Source of the DNA: Bdellovibrionales bacterium
GTDB taxonomy: Bacteria > Bdellovibrionota > UBA1018
Length of the DNA: 10,405 nt
Assembly (NCBI GenBank): GCA_018968995.1
Contig: JAGWZD010000039.1
Span: 1-10,405, forward strand
Direction of reading: 5' to 3'
Part shown: piece after piece, positions 1 to 6,841 of the stretch
How the letters are laid out: each line of letters starts with the position of its first letter
Numbering within the stretch: the first letter of the stretch is position 1
Made by a program: the position numbers and the translations under genes
The notes under the pieces: model-generated
What the model saw: the letters and a program-made list of their open reading frames with translations, nothing else
What the model was told of the DNA's origin: nothing
Database searches by the model: none

Positions 1-935
1 AGACCTAAAACTATCGCGAAGACCATTCCGACCGCCGACAACTGAAGGGTGACTAGCGCCCCATGCGCTAAGAGCGGAACATACGACCAGTACTGCAAGA
101 GCTGCTGCTTCCAGTCTTGAGTTTTTCCCATAGCCGCAAGGTACGCCTGCAATTCAGTTGATGGACCTGATGGCGAGAAGTCCTGAAACGCTTCGGCCAT
201 ACGGGGGTTCCAGATTCCCCAACGATCGTAAATTTCTCTAAGTTTTCCTGTCTTTTTCAGCGAAACCAAAGCGCGATTGATCTTTGCGGTCAAAGCGGTG
301 TCGGATTTTTTTAGAGCAACTCCATAGCTCATGTCCCCGATGGGACGGCCCACACCCTTGAGCTTAGGATCAGGATTTCCGTAATACACGGCAATCGGAT
401 GGTCTAACAAAACAAGATCTAGGCGCTCGTTGGCGAGATCCTCGTAGATCGTGGTCTGACTGTCGTAGCCTCGGACTTCAATTCCTCCGTGGCTTTTCAG
501 AATCCGCTCGGCAAGCGAGCTCTTTAGGGTTCCTGCAATCTTCCCCTGAGCATCGTCGAGAGTTAATAGGTTCTGCGTTTCTTTTCGAACGGTGATTTGC
601 TCATACGTAATAAAATAAGGCTCTGAAAAGAGGACCTCTCGCTTACGGTCGTCTGTGATCTCTAGACCATTGCAGACCACGTCGTAGTCGCCGCGCTGTA
701 AACCCGGGATCAAGGAGTCCCACGAGTTTTGAACGAACTCTGCCTTCATTCCAAGACTGGCTGCAACTTCATTCATCAGGTCCACTTCAAACCCAATAAT
801 CTGCGATGGGTTTCTCGGATCGCGGAACACATAGGGGGCGCCACCTTCGGCATCACCACCCCATTTTAGAACGCCTCCATCTGCAAGGGCTGTCGAGGAT
901 AAAAAAATCGCTAGTAGAACCTTAAATCGATTCAC
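1..935 (-). CDS. Polar amino-acid ABC transporter, fused substrate-binding protein and permease (partial, 3' end outside window)
   Basis: This should bind a polar amino acid in the periplasm and pass it through the inner membrane, powered by the ATPase encoded just upstream. I translated 311 codons from a GTG at 935. Residues 1-18 form a signal peptide ending in TALA. Residues 22-245 look like a family 3 solute-binding protein, with the motif GLEITDDR (90-97); Arg97 matches the ligand-carboxylate arginine of HisJ-type proteins. A linker of about 40 residues follows. From residue 288 a hydrophobic segment (GALVTLQLSAVGMVF) resembles the first helix of HisM/GlnP permeases, so the gene is a binding-protein/permease fusion cut by the window edge. 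The GTG start is supported by a perfect GGAGG five bases upstream and by the signal peptide beginning there. Its GTGA overlaps the ATPase stop by four bases, indicating translational coupling. The substrate cannot be told from sequence. Confidence 0.9.
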   Translation of the reverse strand, partial: MNRFKVLLAIFLSSTALADGGVLKWGGDAEGGAPYVFRDPRNPSQIIGFEVDLMNEVAASLGMKAEFVQNSWDSLIPGLQRGDYDVVCNGLEITDDRKREVLFSEPYFITYEQITVRKETQNLLTLDDAQGKIAGTLKSSLAERILKSHGGIEVRGYDSQTTIYEDLANERLDLVLLDHPIAVYYGNPDPKLKGVGRPIGDMSYGVALKKSDTALTAKINRALVSLKKTGKLREIYDRWGIWNPRMAEAFQDFSPSGPSTELQAYLAAMGKTQDWKQQLLQYWSYVPLLAHGALVTLQLSAVGMVFAIVLG

Positions 936-1687
936 GAGTACCTCCGCAGGAACTGACGGGTACGTTCATCCGTTGGCGCAGAGAAGATCTGCTCGGCTGG
1001 TCCGGCCTCAACAACGACACCCTCTTCCATGAAAATCACCGTATCGGCCGCTTCTTGGGCAAATCGATGTTCGTGAGTGACCACGATCTGAGTCATTCCC
1101 TCTTCGCCCAGGTTGCGCATAACCTGAAAAACCTCGTCTACCAAAAACGGGTCGAGCGCGGATGTCGGCTCGTCATAGAGCATCACCTTAGGATTCATCG
1201 CCAAAGCCCGCGCGATTGCGGCACGCTGTTGCTGACCCCCTGAAATTTGATGAGGAAAGCTTAAAAGCTGATTTTTTAGTCCCACTTTTTCTAAAAACGG
1301 AACCGCCACCGCTTCGGCCTCCGCCCGAGACAGCCCCTTCACCACCATGGGCGCCTTAATCGCGTTTTCGAGCACCGTTAAGTGGGGAAAAAGATTGAAA
1401 CTCTGGAAAACCATCCCAAAATTTTTACGAAGCTCACGAATCTGCCGCTCGGGCACGCGAGACCCAGACGACATCTGGATTTGAACTCCGCCCACATGAA
1501 TACGCCCTAAGTCAAATGTCTCGAGCCCATTCAGACAGCGCAGGAGGGTGCTCTTGCCACAGCCAGATCGGCCAATAATAAAGACCGATTCTCCTTTTTT
1601 AACGCCGAGATCTACCCCTCTCAATACAGGAGTTTCCCCAAAGTTTTTATGTAGACCATCCACTCGAATAAATGAAGAAGGGGACAT
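932..1687 (-). CDS. Polar amino-acid ABC transporter ATP-binding protein (GlnQ/HisP type)
   Basis: This is the cytoplasmic ATPase that drives amino-acid uptake through the fused binding-protein/permease encoded next. All motifs of a working ABC domain are present in its 251 residues: Walker A GRSGCGKST (39-47), Q-loop Gln95 in GMVFQSFNLFPH, signature ISGGQQQR (148-155), Walker B with DEPTSALDP (172-180), and the switch histidine His205 in VVTHEH. FNLFPHLTVLEN and DEPTSALDP are typical of the polar amino-acid uptake subfamily, and the length matches the usual 240-260 residues. The signature has Ile in place of the common Leu, a mild variation. The ATG at 1687 is preceded by GAGGAG about 13 bases away, a longer spacing than ideal. 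The stop overlaps the GTG of the next gene by four bases. The gene diverges from queA. The specific amino acid is unknown. Confidence 0.95.
   Translation of the reverse strand: MSPSSFIRVDGLHKNFGETPVLRGVDLGVKKGESVFIIGRSGCGKSTLLRCLNGLETFDLGRIHVGGVQIQMSSGSRVPERQIRELRKNFGMVFQSFNLFPHLTVLENAIKAPMVVKGLSRAEAEAVAVPFLEKVGLKNQLLSFPHQISGGQQQRAAIARALAMNPKVMLYDEPTSALDPFLVDEVFQVMRNLGEEGMTQIVVTHEHRFAQEAADTVIFMEEGVVVEAGPAEQIFSAPTDERTRQFLRRYS
941..945 (-). promoter_or_regulatory. Ribosome binding site that fixes the GTG start at 935
   Basis: On the minus strand GGAGG lies five bases before the GTG at 935. It sits inside the 3' end of the ATPase gene and is the strongest Shine-Dalgarno site I saw in the window. 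It supports a GTG start that a simple ATG search would miss. Confidence 0.75.
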
Positions 1688-1753
1688 CTTTATCTAAAAG
1701 CTCCTCAACAGGGTTGACAGCGTGACCGGGTCGTCACAGATCATGATCACCTC
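1688..1753. promoter_or_regulatory. Divergent spacer between the ABC transporter operon and queA, with two palindromes
   Basis: These 66 bp must hold the start signals for both divergent genes unless promoters lie inside the coding regions. I see an inverted repeat GTGAC-N6-GTCAC at 1722-1737 and a perfect 10-bp palindrome GATCATGATC at 1739-1748, next to each other and just before the queA start. A TTGACA (1714-1719) points toward queA, but no good -10 box follows at 16-18 bp. No strong Shine-Dalgarno site precedes the queA ATG. Operator function is only a possibility; short palindromes also arise by chance. Confidence 0.35.
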
Positions 1754-2998
1754 ATGGCTATCCCAGTGATTAACACACAAGATTTTCTTTATGACCTTCC
1801 GGCGGATCGCATCGCCCAGCACCCTCTTGCAAATCGACATGACTCAAAACTATTGGTCGCTGAGCCCTCGAGCCTAACGATCCATGACCGGAAGTTCGCC
1901 GATCTGCCCGAAGTCCTCCCTCGAGATGCTCTAATCGTCATGAACGATAGTCGAGTTTTACCCGCACGGATTCCAGTGTTCAAGGCAACTGGTGGGGCCG
2001 CTGAAATTTTTCTTCTTTCACCTGTCGAGCCCAGCACTAATCCGGCCCTTTCCCTTCAAGCTGGATCTCCTGGGGTATGGAACTGCTTGATTGGCGGAAA
2101 GAAGATTAACACTAAAGACGCTTTATCTACGGTAGATGGACGAATTCGAGCCGAGGTTCTTTCAAAGGACCGAAATGAAGCTACCGTTCGGCTCGAGTGG
2201 TCGCCCCCATCCATGCCTTTGGGCTCGATTCTTGAGGAAATCGGAAAAATTCCCCTTCCTCCCTACATGCGCCGCGAGGCCGACGCTTCGGACAATGATC
2301 GCTATCAGACGATTTATGGACAAGTCGCAGGGTCTGTTGCGGCCCCAACGGCAGGACTTCACTTCTCAGATCAGGTCCTCGATGGGCTGGCAAAAAAATT
2401 AATTCAAACCCAGAAACTCACACTTCACGTCGGCGCTGGAACGTTTAAACCTGTGGAAGCGGAAGAAGTAGCAGCTCACACGATGCACTCGGAGCGCTTT
2501 GAAGTAGGTATTGGATTTCTTAGGGCCGTAGCCGAGCAGCTCAAGGCCAGGCCCCAGCGCCCGCCGCTGGTCGCTGTGGGAACGACTTCGATTCGAACTC
2601 TTGAGTCGCTTTACTGGATCGGCGCTCAGGCCTGTGAGGGAGCGGATTTAAGCTCGCTGGATCAATGGTCTGCCTATTCACTCATGGATTCTGGACTAGA
2701 CCGAAGAGTGAGTGCAGCCCAAGCCTTTACCAAACTTGCCGAAAAGCTTGAGTTGAGCCAGTCAGATCGACTGGTCGCAACCACTTCACTGATGATTGTT
2801 CCGGGCTACCGCTTTCAAACTGCGGATCTGCTACTCACTAATTTTCATCAGCCGCAAAGCTCTCTGATTTTGCTGGTGGCCGCCTGGATGGGGCCCAATT
2901 GGAGAAAAATCTACACGCACGCCCTCAGTAATCACTATCGGTTTCTTAGCTACGGAGACTCTTCGCTATTGGCGCCAGGGGCAACCAGTCGAATCTAG
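1754..2998 (+). CDS. queA: S-adenosylmethionine:tRNA ribosyltransferase-isomerase
   Basis: QueA transfers and isomerises the ribosyl part of SAM onto 7-aminomethyl-7-deazaguanine at the wobble base of GUN-anticodon tRNAs, giving epoxyqueuosine in the cytoplasm. Signature blocks appear in family order: NDSRVLPARI (64-73), PPYMRRE (169-175), DRYQTIYGQVAGSVAAPTAG (182-201), HVGAGTFKPV (225-234), VGTTSIRTLES (275-285), TNFHQPQSSL (362-371) and HYRFLSYGDSSLL (394-406). At 414 residues it is longer than the roughly 350-residue enzyme of E. coli. The extra length is mainly an insert at about 286-345, between RTLES and PGYRF. I recall a similar long form in Bacteroidetes-type QueA, so this looks like a known subfamily and not a recent fusion. 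No other queuosine gene is in the window. The stop shares the bases CTAG with the stop of the convergent peptidase gene. Confidence 0.96.
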   Translation: MAIPVINTQDFLYDLPADRIAQHPLANRHDSKLLVAEPSSLTIHDRKFADLPEVLPRDALIVMNDSRVLPARIPVFKATGGAAEIFLLSPVEPSTNPALSLQAGSPGVWNCLIGGKKINTKDALSTVDGRIRAEVLSKDRNEATVRLEWSPPSMPLGSILEEIGKIPLPPYMRREADASDNDRYQTIYGQVAGSVAAPTAGLHFSDQVLDGLAKKLIQTQKLTLHVGAGTFKPVEAEEVAAHTMHSERFEVGIGFLRAVAEQLKARPQRPPLVAVGTTSIRTLESLYWIGAQACEGADLSSLDQWSAYSLMDSGLDRRVSAAQAFTKLAEKLELSQSDRLVATTSLMIVPGYRFQTADLLLTNFHQPQSSLILLVAAWMGPNWRKIYTHALSNHYRFLSYGDSSLLAPGATSRI

Positions 2999-4107
2999 GG
3001 ACGCGACAAAAGCTCTCGAACGCGATCAATGGGTAAAGCTTGCGCCGTATGACCCGCTACCCCCTCCATCGTGTCGGAGGCAAAAAGAGAGTTTAAAATG
3101 GCCTCTTCTGTAGCCTCAATTGCAGCTCCGTAAAGCGGATCAATGGCGATATCTTTTAAAGTTTCTACGGAATAAAGGGGCTTTGTGCTTTCGCGAGGAA
3201 CTCGGTTTGCGGTTGAAAAGGCCAGCATGATCTCTCCTGATCCGTGAGCCGCCATGGAACCAACGCGCCCAACGCCTAAACTCATTCGTTTAGCCAGGCG
3301 CTGAAGCTGATGAGACAAAAGAGGGGCATCAGTGGCCAGGACAGCAATGATGCTTCCATAGTTTTTCTCCCTCTTGCGGGTCTCTGCAAATTCCGGTGCG
3401 ATGAGTCTTCCAATGGGTTTTCCGTCGATTCGCAAATCACGCATCACCCCAAAATTACTCATCACCAAAACGCCCACGGTATAGGTATTTTCGAAAATAC
3501 GAACCCGACGAGAAGATGTTCCAATTCCCGCCTTAAAATCGCAGGTAATCATCCCAGTTCCACCACCCACAGAGCCCTCGGCCACAGGTCCTGGCGCAGC
3601 TTTTTCAATCGCCTCGATAGCGTGATTGGGCTTTACGTGCCTTCCGATAATTTCATTGAGCCACGAATCGTCGCACTCGCCCACAACCGGGATCACAACA
3701 TCGTGGATGTTTCCAATCTCTGAGTGCCTTTCGGTCATGTATTGAACAACACCTTCACTACAAGCCCCTACAGCTAGAGTGTTAGTAAGAAGGATGGGGG
3801 TTTCGATTAGGCCCCATTCATTAATTTGAGTAAGCCCCGCAAGCTCTCCGGCGCCATTCAATACAAATGCCCCACCCATCACACTTTCCATAAAAACATC
3901 GCGACTAGCTGGAACAATGGCTGTCACACCTGTACGTGCAATAGTTTTACTTCCACGTGAGCCACTACCTCTAACAATAGTCGTGTGCCCTACGCGAACC
4001 CCCTCCACGTCTGTAATGGCATTGTAGGGACCTGGCTCATAAAACCCGATATTAATGCCGAGGTCTCTCGCGCGGCACCGCTGCGGCTTTTTGATTTGTG
4101 GGCTCAT
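2995..4107 (-). CDS. P1-family (DmpA-like, MEROPS S58) self-processing aminopeptidase
   Basis: Members of this family are N-terminal nucleophile hydrolases. They cut themselves once before a serine, which then attacks N-terminal residues of small peptides or amides, including D-Ala or beta-alanyl substrates in characterised enzymes. The 370 residues match the 375 of DmpA. Visible blocks are DVEGVRVGHTT (33-43), the conserved NGAGELAG (84-91), GSVGGGTGM (178-186), the likely autocleavage site Gly251-Ser252 in NYGSIIAVLATDAPL, and HGSGEIMLAFSTAN (288-301). The cleavage position and the predicted beta chain of about 119 residues fit DmpA (Gly249-Ser250). There is no signal peptide, so it is probably cytoplasmic. 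It starts one base after the stop of the double ATP-grasp gene (TGAGATG), with AAGG six bases ahead, so the two are likely coupled. Substrate unknown. Confidence 0.93.
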   Translation of the reverse strand: MSPQIKKPQRCRARDLGINIGFYEPGPYNAITDVEGVRVGHTTIVRGSGSRGSKTIARTGVTAIVPASRDVFMESVMGGAFVLNGAGELAGLTQINEWGLIETPILLTNTLAVGACSEGVVQYMTERHSEIGNIHDVVIPVVGECDDSWLNEIIGRHVKPNHAIEAIEKAAPGPVAEGSVGGGTGMITCDFKAGIGTSSRRVRIFENTYTVGVLVMSNFGVMRDLRIDGKPIGRLIAPEFAETRKREKNYGSIIAVLATDAPLLSHQLQRLAKRMSLGVGRVGSMAAHGSGEIMLAFSTANRVPRESTKPLYSVETLKDIAIDPLYGAAIEATEEAILNSLFASDTMEGVAGHTAQALPIDRVRELLSRP

Positions 4108-4108
4108 C

Positions 4109-6145
4109 TCAGGCCTTCAACTCCAGGTTTTTCTTCTCCTTAAAGCGCCGAATCGCTGGGGCCATAATTTCTCCGATCAATTCTCGATATCCAATTCCAG
4201 CGCTCTCGGCGATCAGGCACATATCAGACCATCCTGGTGTTAACCCCGGTAAGGGATTGCACTCAATGAAGTTGACCTGACCTCGAGCATCCATTCGCAG
4301 ATCGATCCGGGCGAAGTCTCTGCAATCGAGCGCCGTGAAAACTTTTCTGGCAATTTTTTCAATCGTTTCTTTCAGCCTGGGCTCGAGCTGAGCTGGACGA
4401 TCGTAGCGAACCTCATCGTTTGAATTGAGTTTATGTTGGTACGAGTAAACGGGGTTCGGATCTTTATCGGGCTTAGTGAATACAATCTCCATCGGAGGAA
4501 GTGCACGCGGGCGACGCTCTCCCAGTAAAGCAACGGTGAACTCGCGCCCCGGAAGAAACTCTTCCACAAGCGCCGCCTGGCGATAGCGATCAATGATAAA
4601 GGCCGCCTTCTCTCTTAGCTCTACTTCGCTGTAGACCACACTGGTTCCGATGACTCCCTTCGAGCTTCCCTCGGCCACGGGCTTGATAATGGCTGGAAAA
4701 GTAATCTCTTTGGCTAGTCTTTCTTTTCCCGTATGCATCAATTGAAAGGCTGGTGTGGGAACCCCGGACTGCGAAACAATTCTTTTTGCTAGGCCCTTGT
4801 CGAGCGCTAGAGCAAGGGTAGCCGCATCTGAACCGGTGTAAGGAATATCTAAGAGCTCAAGCAAGGCTGGAACCTGGGATTCACGATTTCTCCCGCGCAT
4901 TCCCTCGGCAATATTGAAGACAATATCAATGTCTTCAGGATGAATTCTGGATGGCAGATCTGGCGTAGCTTCCAAATCAATGACTTGATGACCGTAGGAC
5001 CGAATCGCCTCACGGATGCACTCTAGAGTATCAGGCGAATCAAACTCGGCCTCTTGATCGGTCTTCACATCGGCAGTCGGAGCAATTCGCTTCTGATTAA
5101 ACGTAAAGCCGACTCGAAGAATTTGTTTCTGCCTTTTATTGCCGTTACGAGAGTATCCAATCCCATATCGGCGACAGGTGGACTGAAGTACCTTTTCTAG
5201 AACCTGCTCGGGCTTAGTCAGGCCAGCCTTAGCGGCGGCCAAATAAATGCCTGCACCAGGCTCCAGGCTTGGAAGCGCGTTCACTTCGATGAAAAACACC
5301 TCTCCGTCCTCAGTAACTCGGTAATCAATTCGACCTAAATCCCGAACACCAAGCTTATCGAACACCACCCTTGAGGCACTCATCAGACGATCATAAAAAG
5401 GCTCTGAAGAGTCCATGAGTTTTACCGAAACATGATCGGAGAGCTCATTTTTCAAAGAGTAGTCATAGATTTGAAACTTTCTCTGCTTTTGAATTTCCTC
5501 ATCAAAAACATATTCGATTGGATTCAAAACACCGCATGTCTCATCTGAAGCCCCTTCGATCATGGGTACGGCGATATCTCGGCCACGAATATATTCCTCG
5601 ATCAGCACACCGCTCGAGTAATTCGCCAACAAGATAGAGGCGCGCTTCATCAGAGATGCGGCGTCCTCCACGATCGAGTCCACCGTAATGCCCTTTGAAC
5701 TGCCCTCAAAGTTTGGCTTCAAAATAAGCGGATAACGAAGGCCAATTGTCTCGAGCTCCTTGATCTCACGAATAAAGACAGATTTCGGAGTGCGAACGCC
5801 CGCCTCCTCAATCACTTTTTTAGTGAGGGCTTTATCTAGGGTCAGCGTACAAACGTAGGCATCTGATCCTGTAAATGGAACTCCGATCTGTTCGAAAATG
5901 CCCGGAAAAAAACCCTCACGAAACCGCCCCCGCTGTCCTTCGGCAGTATTAAAGATCATCTGAGGAGACAGGGCCTCAAGACGAGCCACAGTTCGAGACG
6001 CAGGACCGCTGACTTCGACTGCCTCGACTTCATGGCCCAGGCTTTCAAGGGCTTTTTTAATCGCTGCGACGGTCTCTGGAGTGTCGAACTCGGCCTCGGC
6101 TTCAGAGGAGCTAGTTTTGAGGTTGTGCGTAAAGGCGATTCTCAT
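4109..6145 (-). CDS. Tandem D-Ala-D-Ala-ligase-like ATP-grasp protein (two ligase units in one chain)
   Basis: ATP-grasp ligases activate a carboxylate as an acyl phosphate and join it to an amine. This 678-residue chain holds two such units about 341-345 residues apart, linked around 325-342. Matching blocks are FNTAEG (65-70) and FNIAEG (410-415); TGSD (92-95) and TGSD (437-440); LDK (103-105) and LDK (448-450); KPNFEGSSKG (143-152) and KPVAEGSSKG (488-497); IEEYIRGRD (182-190) and VEEFLPGRE (527-535); RID (272-274) and RID (613-615); FIEVN (285-289) and FIECN (626-630). Both units keep the lysine, acidic and asparagine residues expected for ATP and metal binding, so both may be active. The usual Ddl substrate-loop motif with a His-Gly (FNALHG-like) is replaced by FN-AEG plus GRxRE, which argues against a standard cell-wall D-Ala-D-Ala ligase. 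There is no signal peptide. The DmpA-like gene follows after one base. The ATG at 6145 is supported because MRIAFTHN aligns with LRVGFTFN, the start of unit two; no clear Shine-Dalgarno site is seen. Confidence 0.9.
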   Translation of the reverse strand: MRIAFTHNLKTSSSEAEAEFDTPETVAAIKKALESLGHEVEAVEVSGPASRTVARLEALSPQMIFNTAEGQRGRFREGFFPGIFEQIGVPFTGSDAYVCTLTLDKALTKKVIEEAGVRTPKSVFIREIKELETIGLRYPLILKPNFEGSSKGITVDSIVEDAASLMKRASILLANYSSGVLIEEYIRGRDIAVPMIEGASDETCGVLNPIEYVFDEEIQKQRKFQIYDYSLKNELSDHVSVKLMDSSEPFYDRLMSASRVVFDKLGVRDLGRIDYRVTEDGEVFFIEVNALPSLEPGAGIYLAAAKAGLTKPEQVLEKVLQSTCRRYGIGYSRNGNKRQKQILRVGFTFNQKRIAPTADVKTDQEAEFDSPDTLECIREAIRSYGHQVIDLEATPDLPSRIHPEDIDIVFNIAEGMRGRNRESQVPALLELLDIPYTGSDAATLALALDKGLAKRIVSQSGVPTPAFQLMHTGKERLAKEITFPAIIKPVAEGSSKGVIGTSVVYSEVELREKAAFIIDRYRQAALVEEFLPGREFTVALLGERRPRALPPMEIVFTKPDKDPNPVYSYQHKLNSNDEVRYDRPAQLEPRLKETIEKIARKVFTALDCRDFARIDLRMDARGQVNFIECNPLPGLTPGWSDMCLIAESAGIGYRELIGEIMAPAIRRFKEKKNLELKA

Positions 6146-6274
6146 GAGGGGACGATAAATTCATGTGGCTCTTGAGTCCACCATGGAAATGACCTGGCCT
6201 GAATAAAGTGTCCCTGCCGACACACTCTTTAGAATTCTCATCTTTGTCGATGAGTAGGGAGAACGGAGCGACAG
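6146..6274. promoter_or_regulatory. Divergent spacer with two inverted repeats and a possible promoter for the plus-strand gene
   Basis: This 129-bp spacer separates the ligase/peptidase pair from the small secreted-protein gene. It contains GTGTC-N6-GACAC (6208-6223) and CTCATC-N6-GATGAG (6237-6254), both with six-base loops. TAGAAT at 6230-6235 is a 5/6 match to a -10 box reading rightward, but its -35 region is poor. If it is used, the first repeat lies over the -35/spacer region and the second spans the transcription start, an arrangement a repressor could use. A good GGAG (6265-6268) sits six bases before the ATG at 6275. Regulatory function is inferred only. Confidence 0.35.
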
Positions 6275-6841
6275 ATGCGCAAGACTCTTTCGATACTCAT
6301 TCTATCCTTATTTTGCCTCAGCACCTCGGCCATGAACGCCGAGAGCGAGGATGACTTTGACCGCTTAGACGGCTTTGGGAGGTCTGGAAAAAAAGTGGAT
6401 GTAGTCGAATGGGAAGGGAATCTAGAAATACATGTTTACCCCGGGGGCAGCACCCAGGGGCTCGCACTTAAAATAGACGACCGAAATCCAAACAAACGGG
6501 TGATGGTGATTGGCTATCGCTTTAAGAACAATCCGAAGCTGCAGCTCATTCGAAGAGCCATTCTTGGAATTCCACTACAAAACGATTTCCAAGTCTTTAG
6601 GGATCCCCGGAGCGGGAAGGAATACGATAAGTTTGTGATTACCAATCGGCGTCTGGGGGCCCCATGGGTTGCCTATCGCGTAGAGCCCGGACCCTCGCAG
6701 CTCTATCCCGAGGGTCATTCTGCGATTGCCAATAAGGCAGCTCAACACCCAAGCCCCTCCGAGCGGGCGCCAGCCTCTGGTCGTGAGTTTATCGGTGGAG
6801 TCGATCCAGAGTCTGGAGCGATTCGTTCGAAAAGCTGGTAA
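6275..6841 (+). CDS. Secreted protein of unknown function
   Basis: I do not recognise this 188-residue protein. It begins with a clear signal peptide: MRK, then a hydrophobic core to about residue 16, with likely cleavage after Ala19 (STSA) or Ala22. Cys14 is preceded by Phe, so it does not form a lipobox and the protein is probably periplasmic or released. The mature part starts with an acidic stretch (ESEDDFD), followed by an apparently compact region (about 40-140) rich in alternating hydrophobic residues (VDVVEWEGNLEIHVY, RVMVIGYRF, KEYDKFVITNRR) that suggests mostly beta structure. The last 45 residues are rich in Pro, Ser and Gly and look disordered. There are no cysteines after the signal peptide and no catalytic motif that I can name. 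The start is well supported by GGAG at six bases. The last 53 bases overlap the convergent phosphodiesterase gene. Confidence 0.8.
   Translation: MRKTLSILILSLFCLSTSAMNAESEDDFDRLDGFGRSGKKVDVVEWEGNLEIHVYPGGSTQGLALKIDDRNPNKRVMVIGYRFKNNPKLQLIRRAILGIPLQNDFQVFRDPRSGKEYDKFVITNRRLGAPWVAYRVEPGPSQLYPEGHSAIANKAAQHPSPSERAPASGREFIGGVDPESGAIRSKSW

Noticed and set aside
2136-2402. Plus-strand 88-codon frame within queA
   Set aside because: It is a shadow frame of a highly conserved coding region.
3310-3723. Plus-strand reading frame of 137 codons inside the peptidase gene
   Set aside because: It is antisense to a strongly conserved P1-family coding region and has no recognisable motif.
4109-6145. Calling the double ATP-grasp protein a cell-wall D-Ala-D-Ala ligase (ddl)
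   Set aside because: It has two units instead of one, lacks the usual N-terminal His-Gly substrate motif, and sits next to a peptidase rather than mur/fts genes.
6275-6340. Lipoprotein signal at Cys14 of the secreted protein
   Set aside because: The residue before the cysteine is Phe, which does not fit a lipobox, and the hydrophobic core continues past it to a normal signal-peptidase I site.
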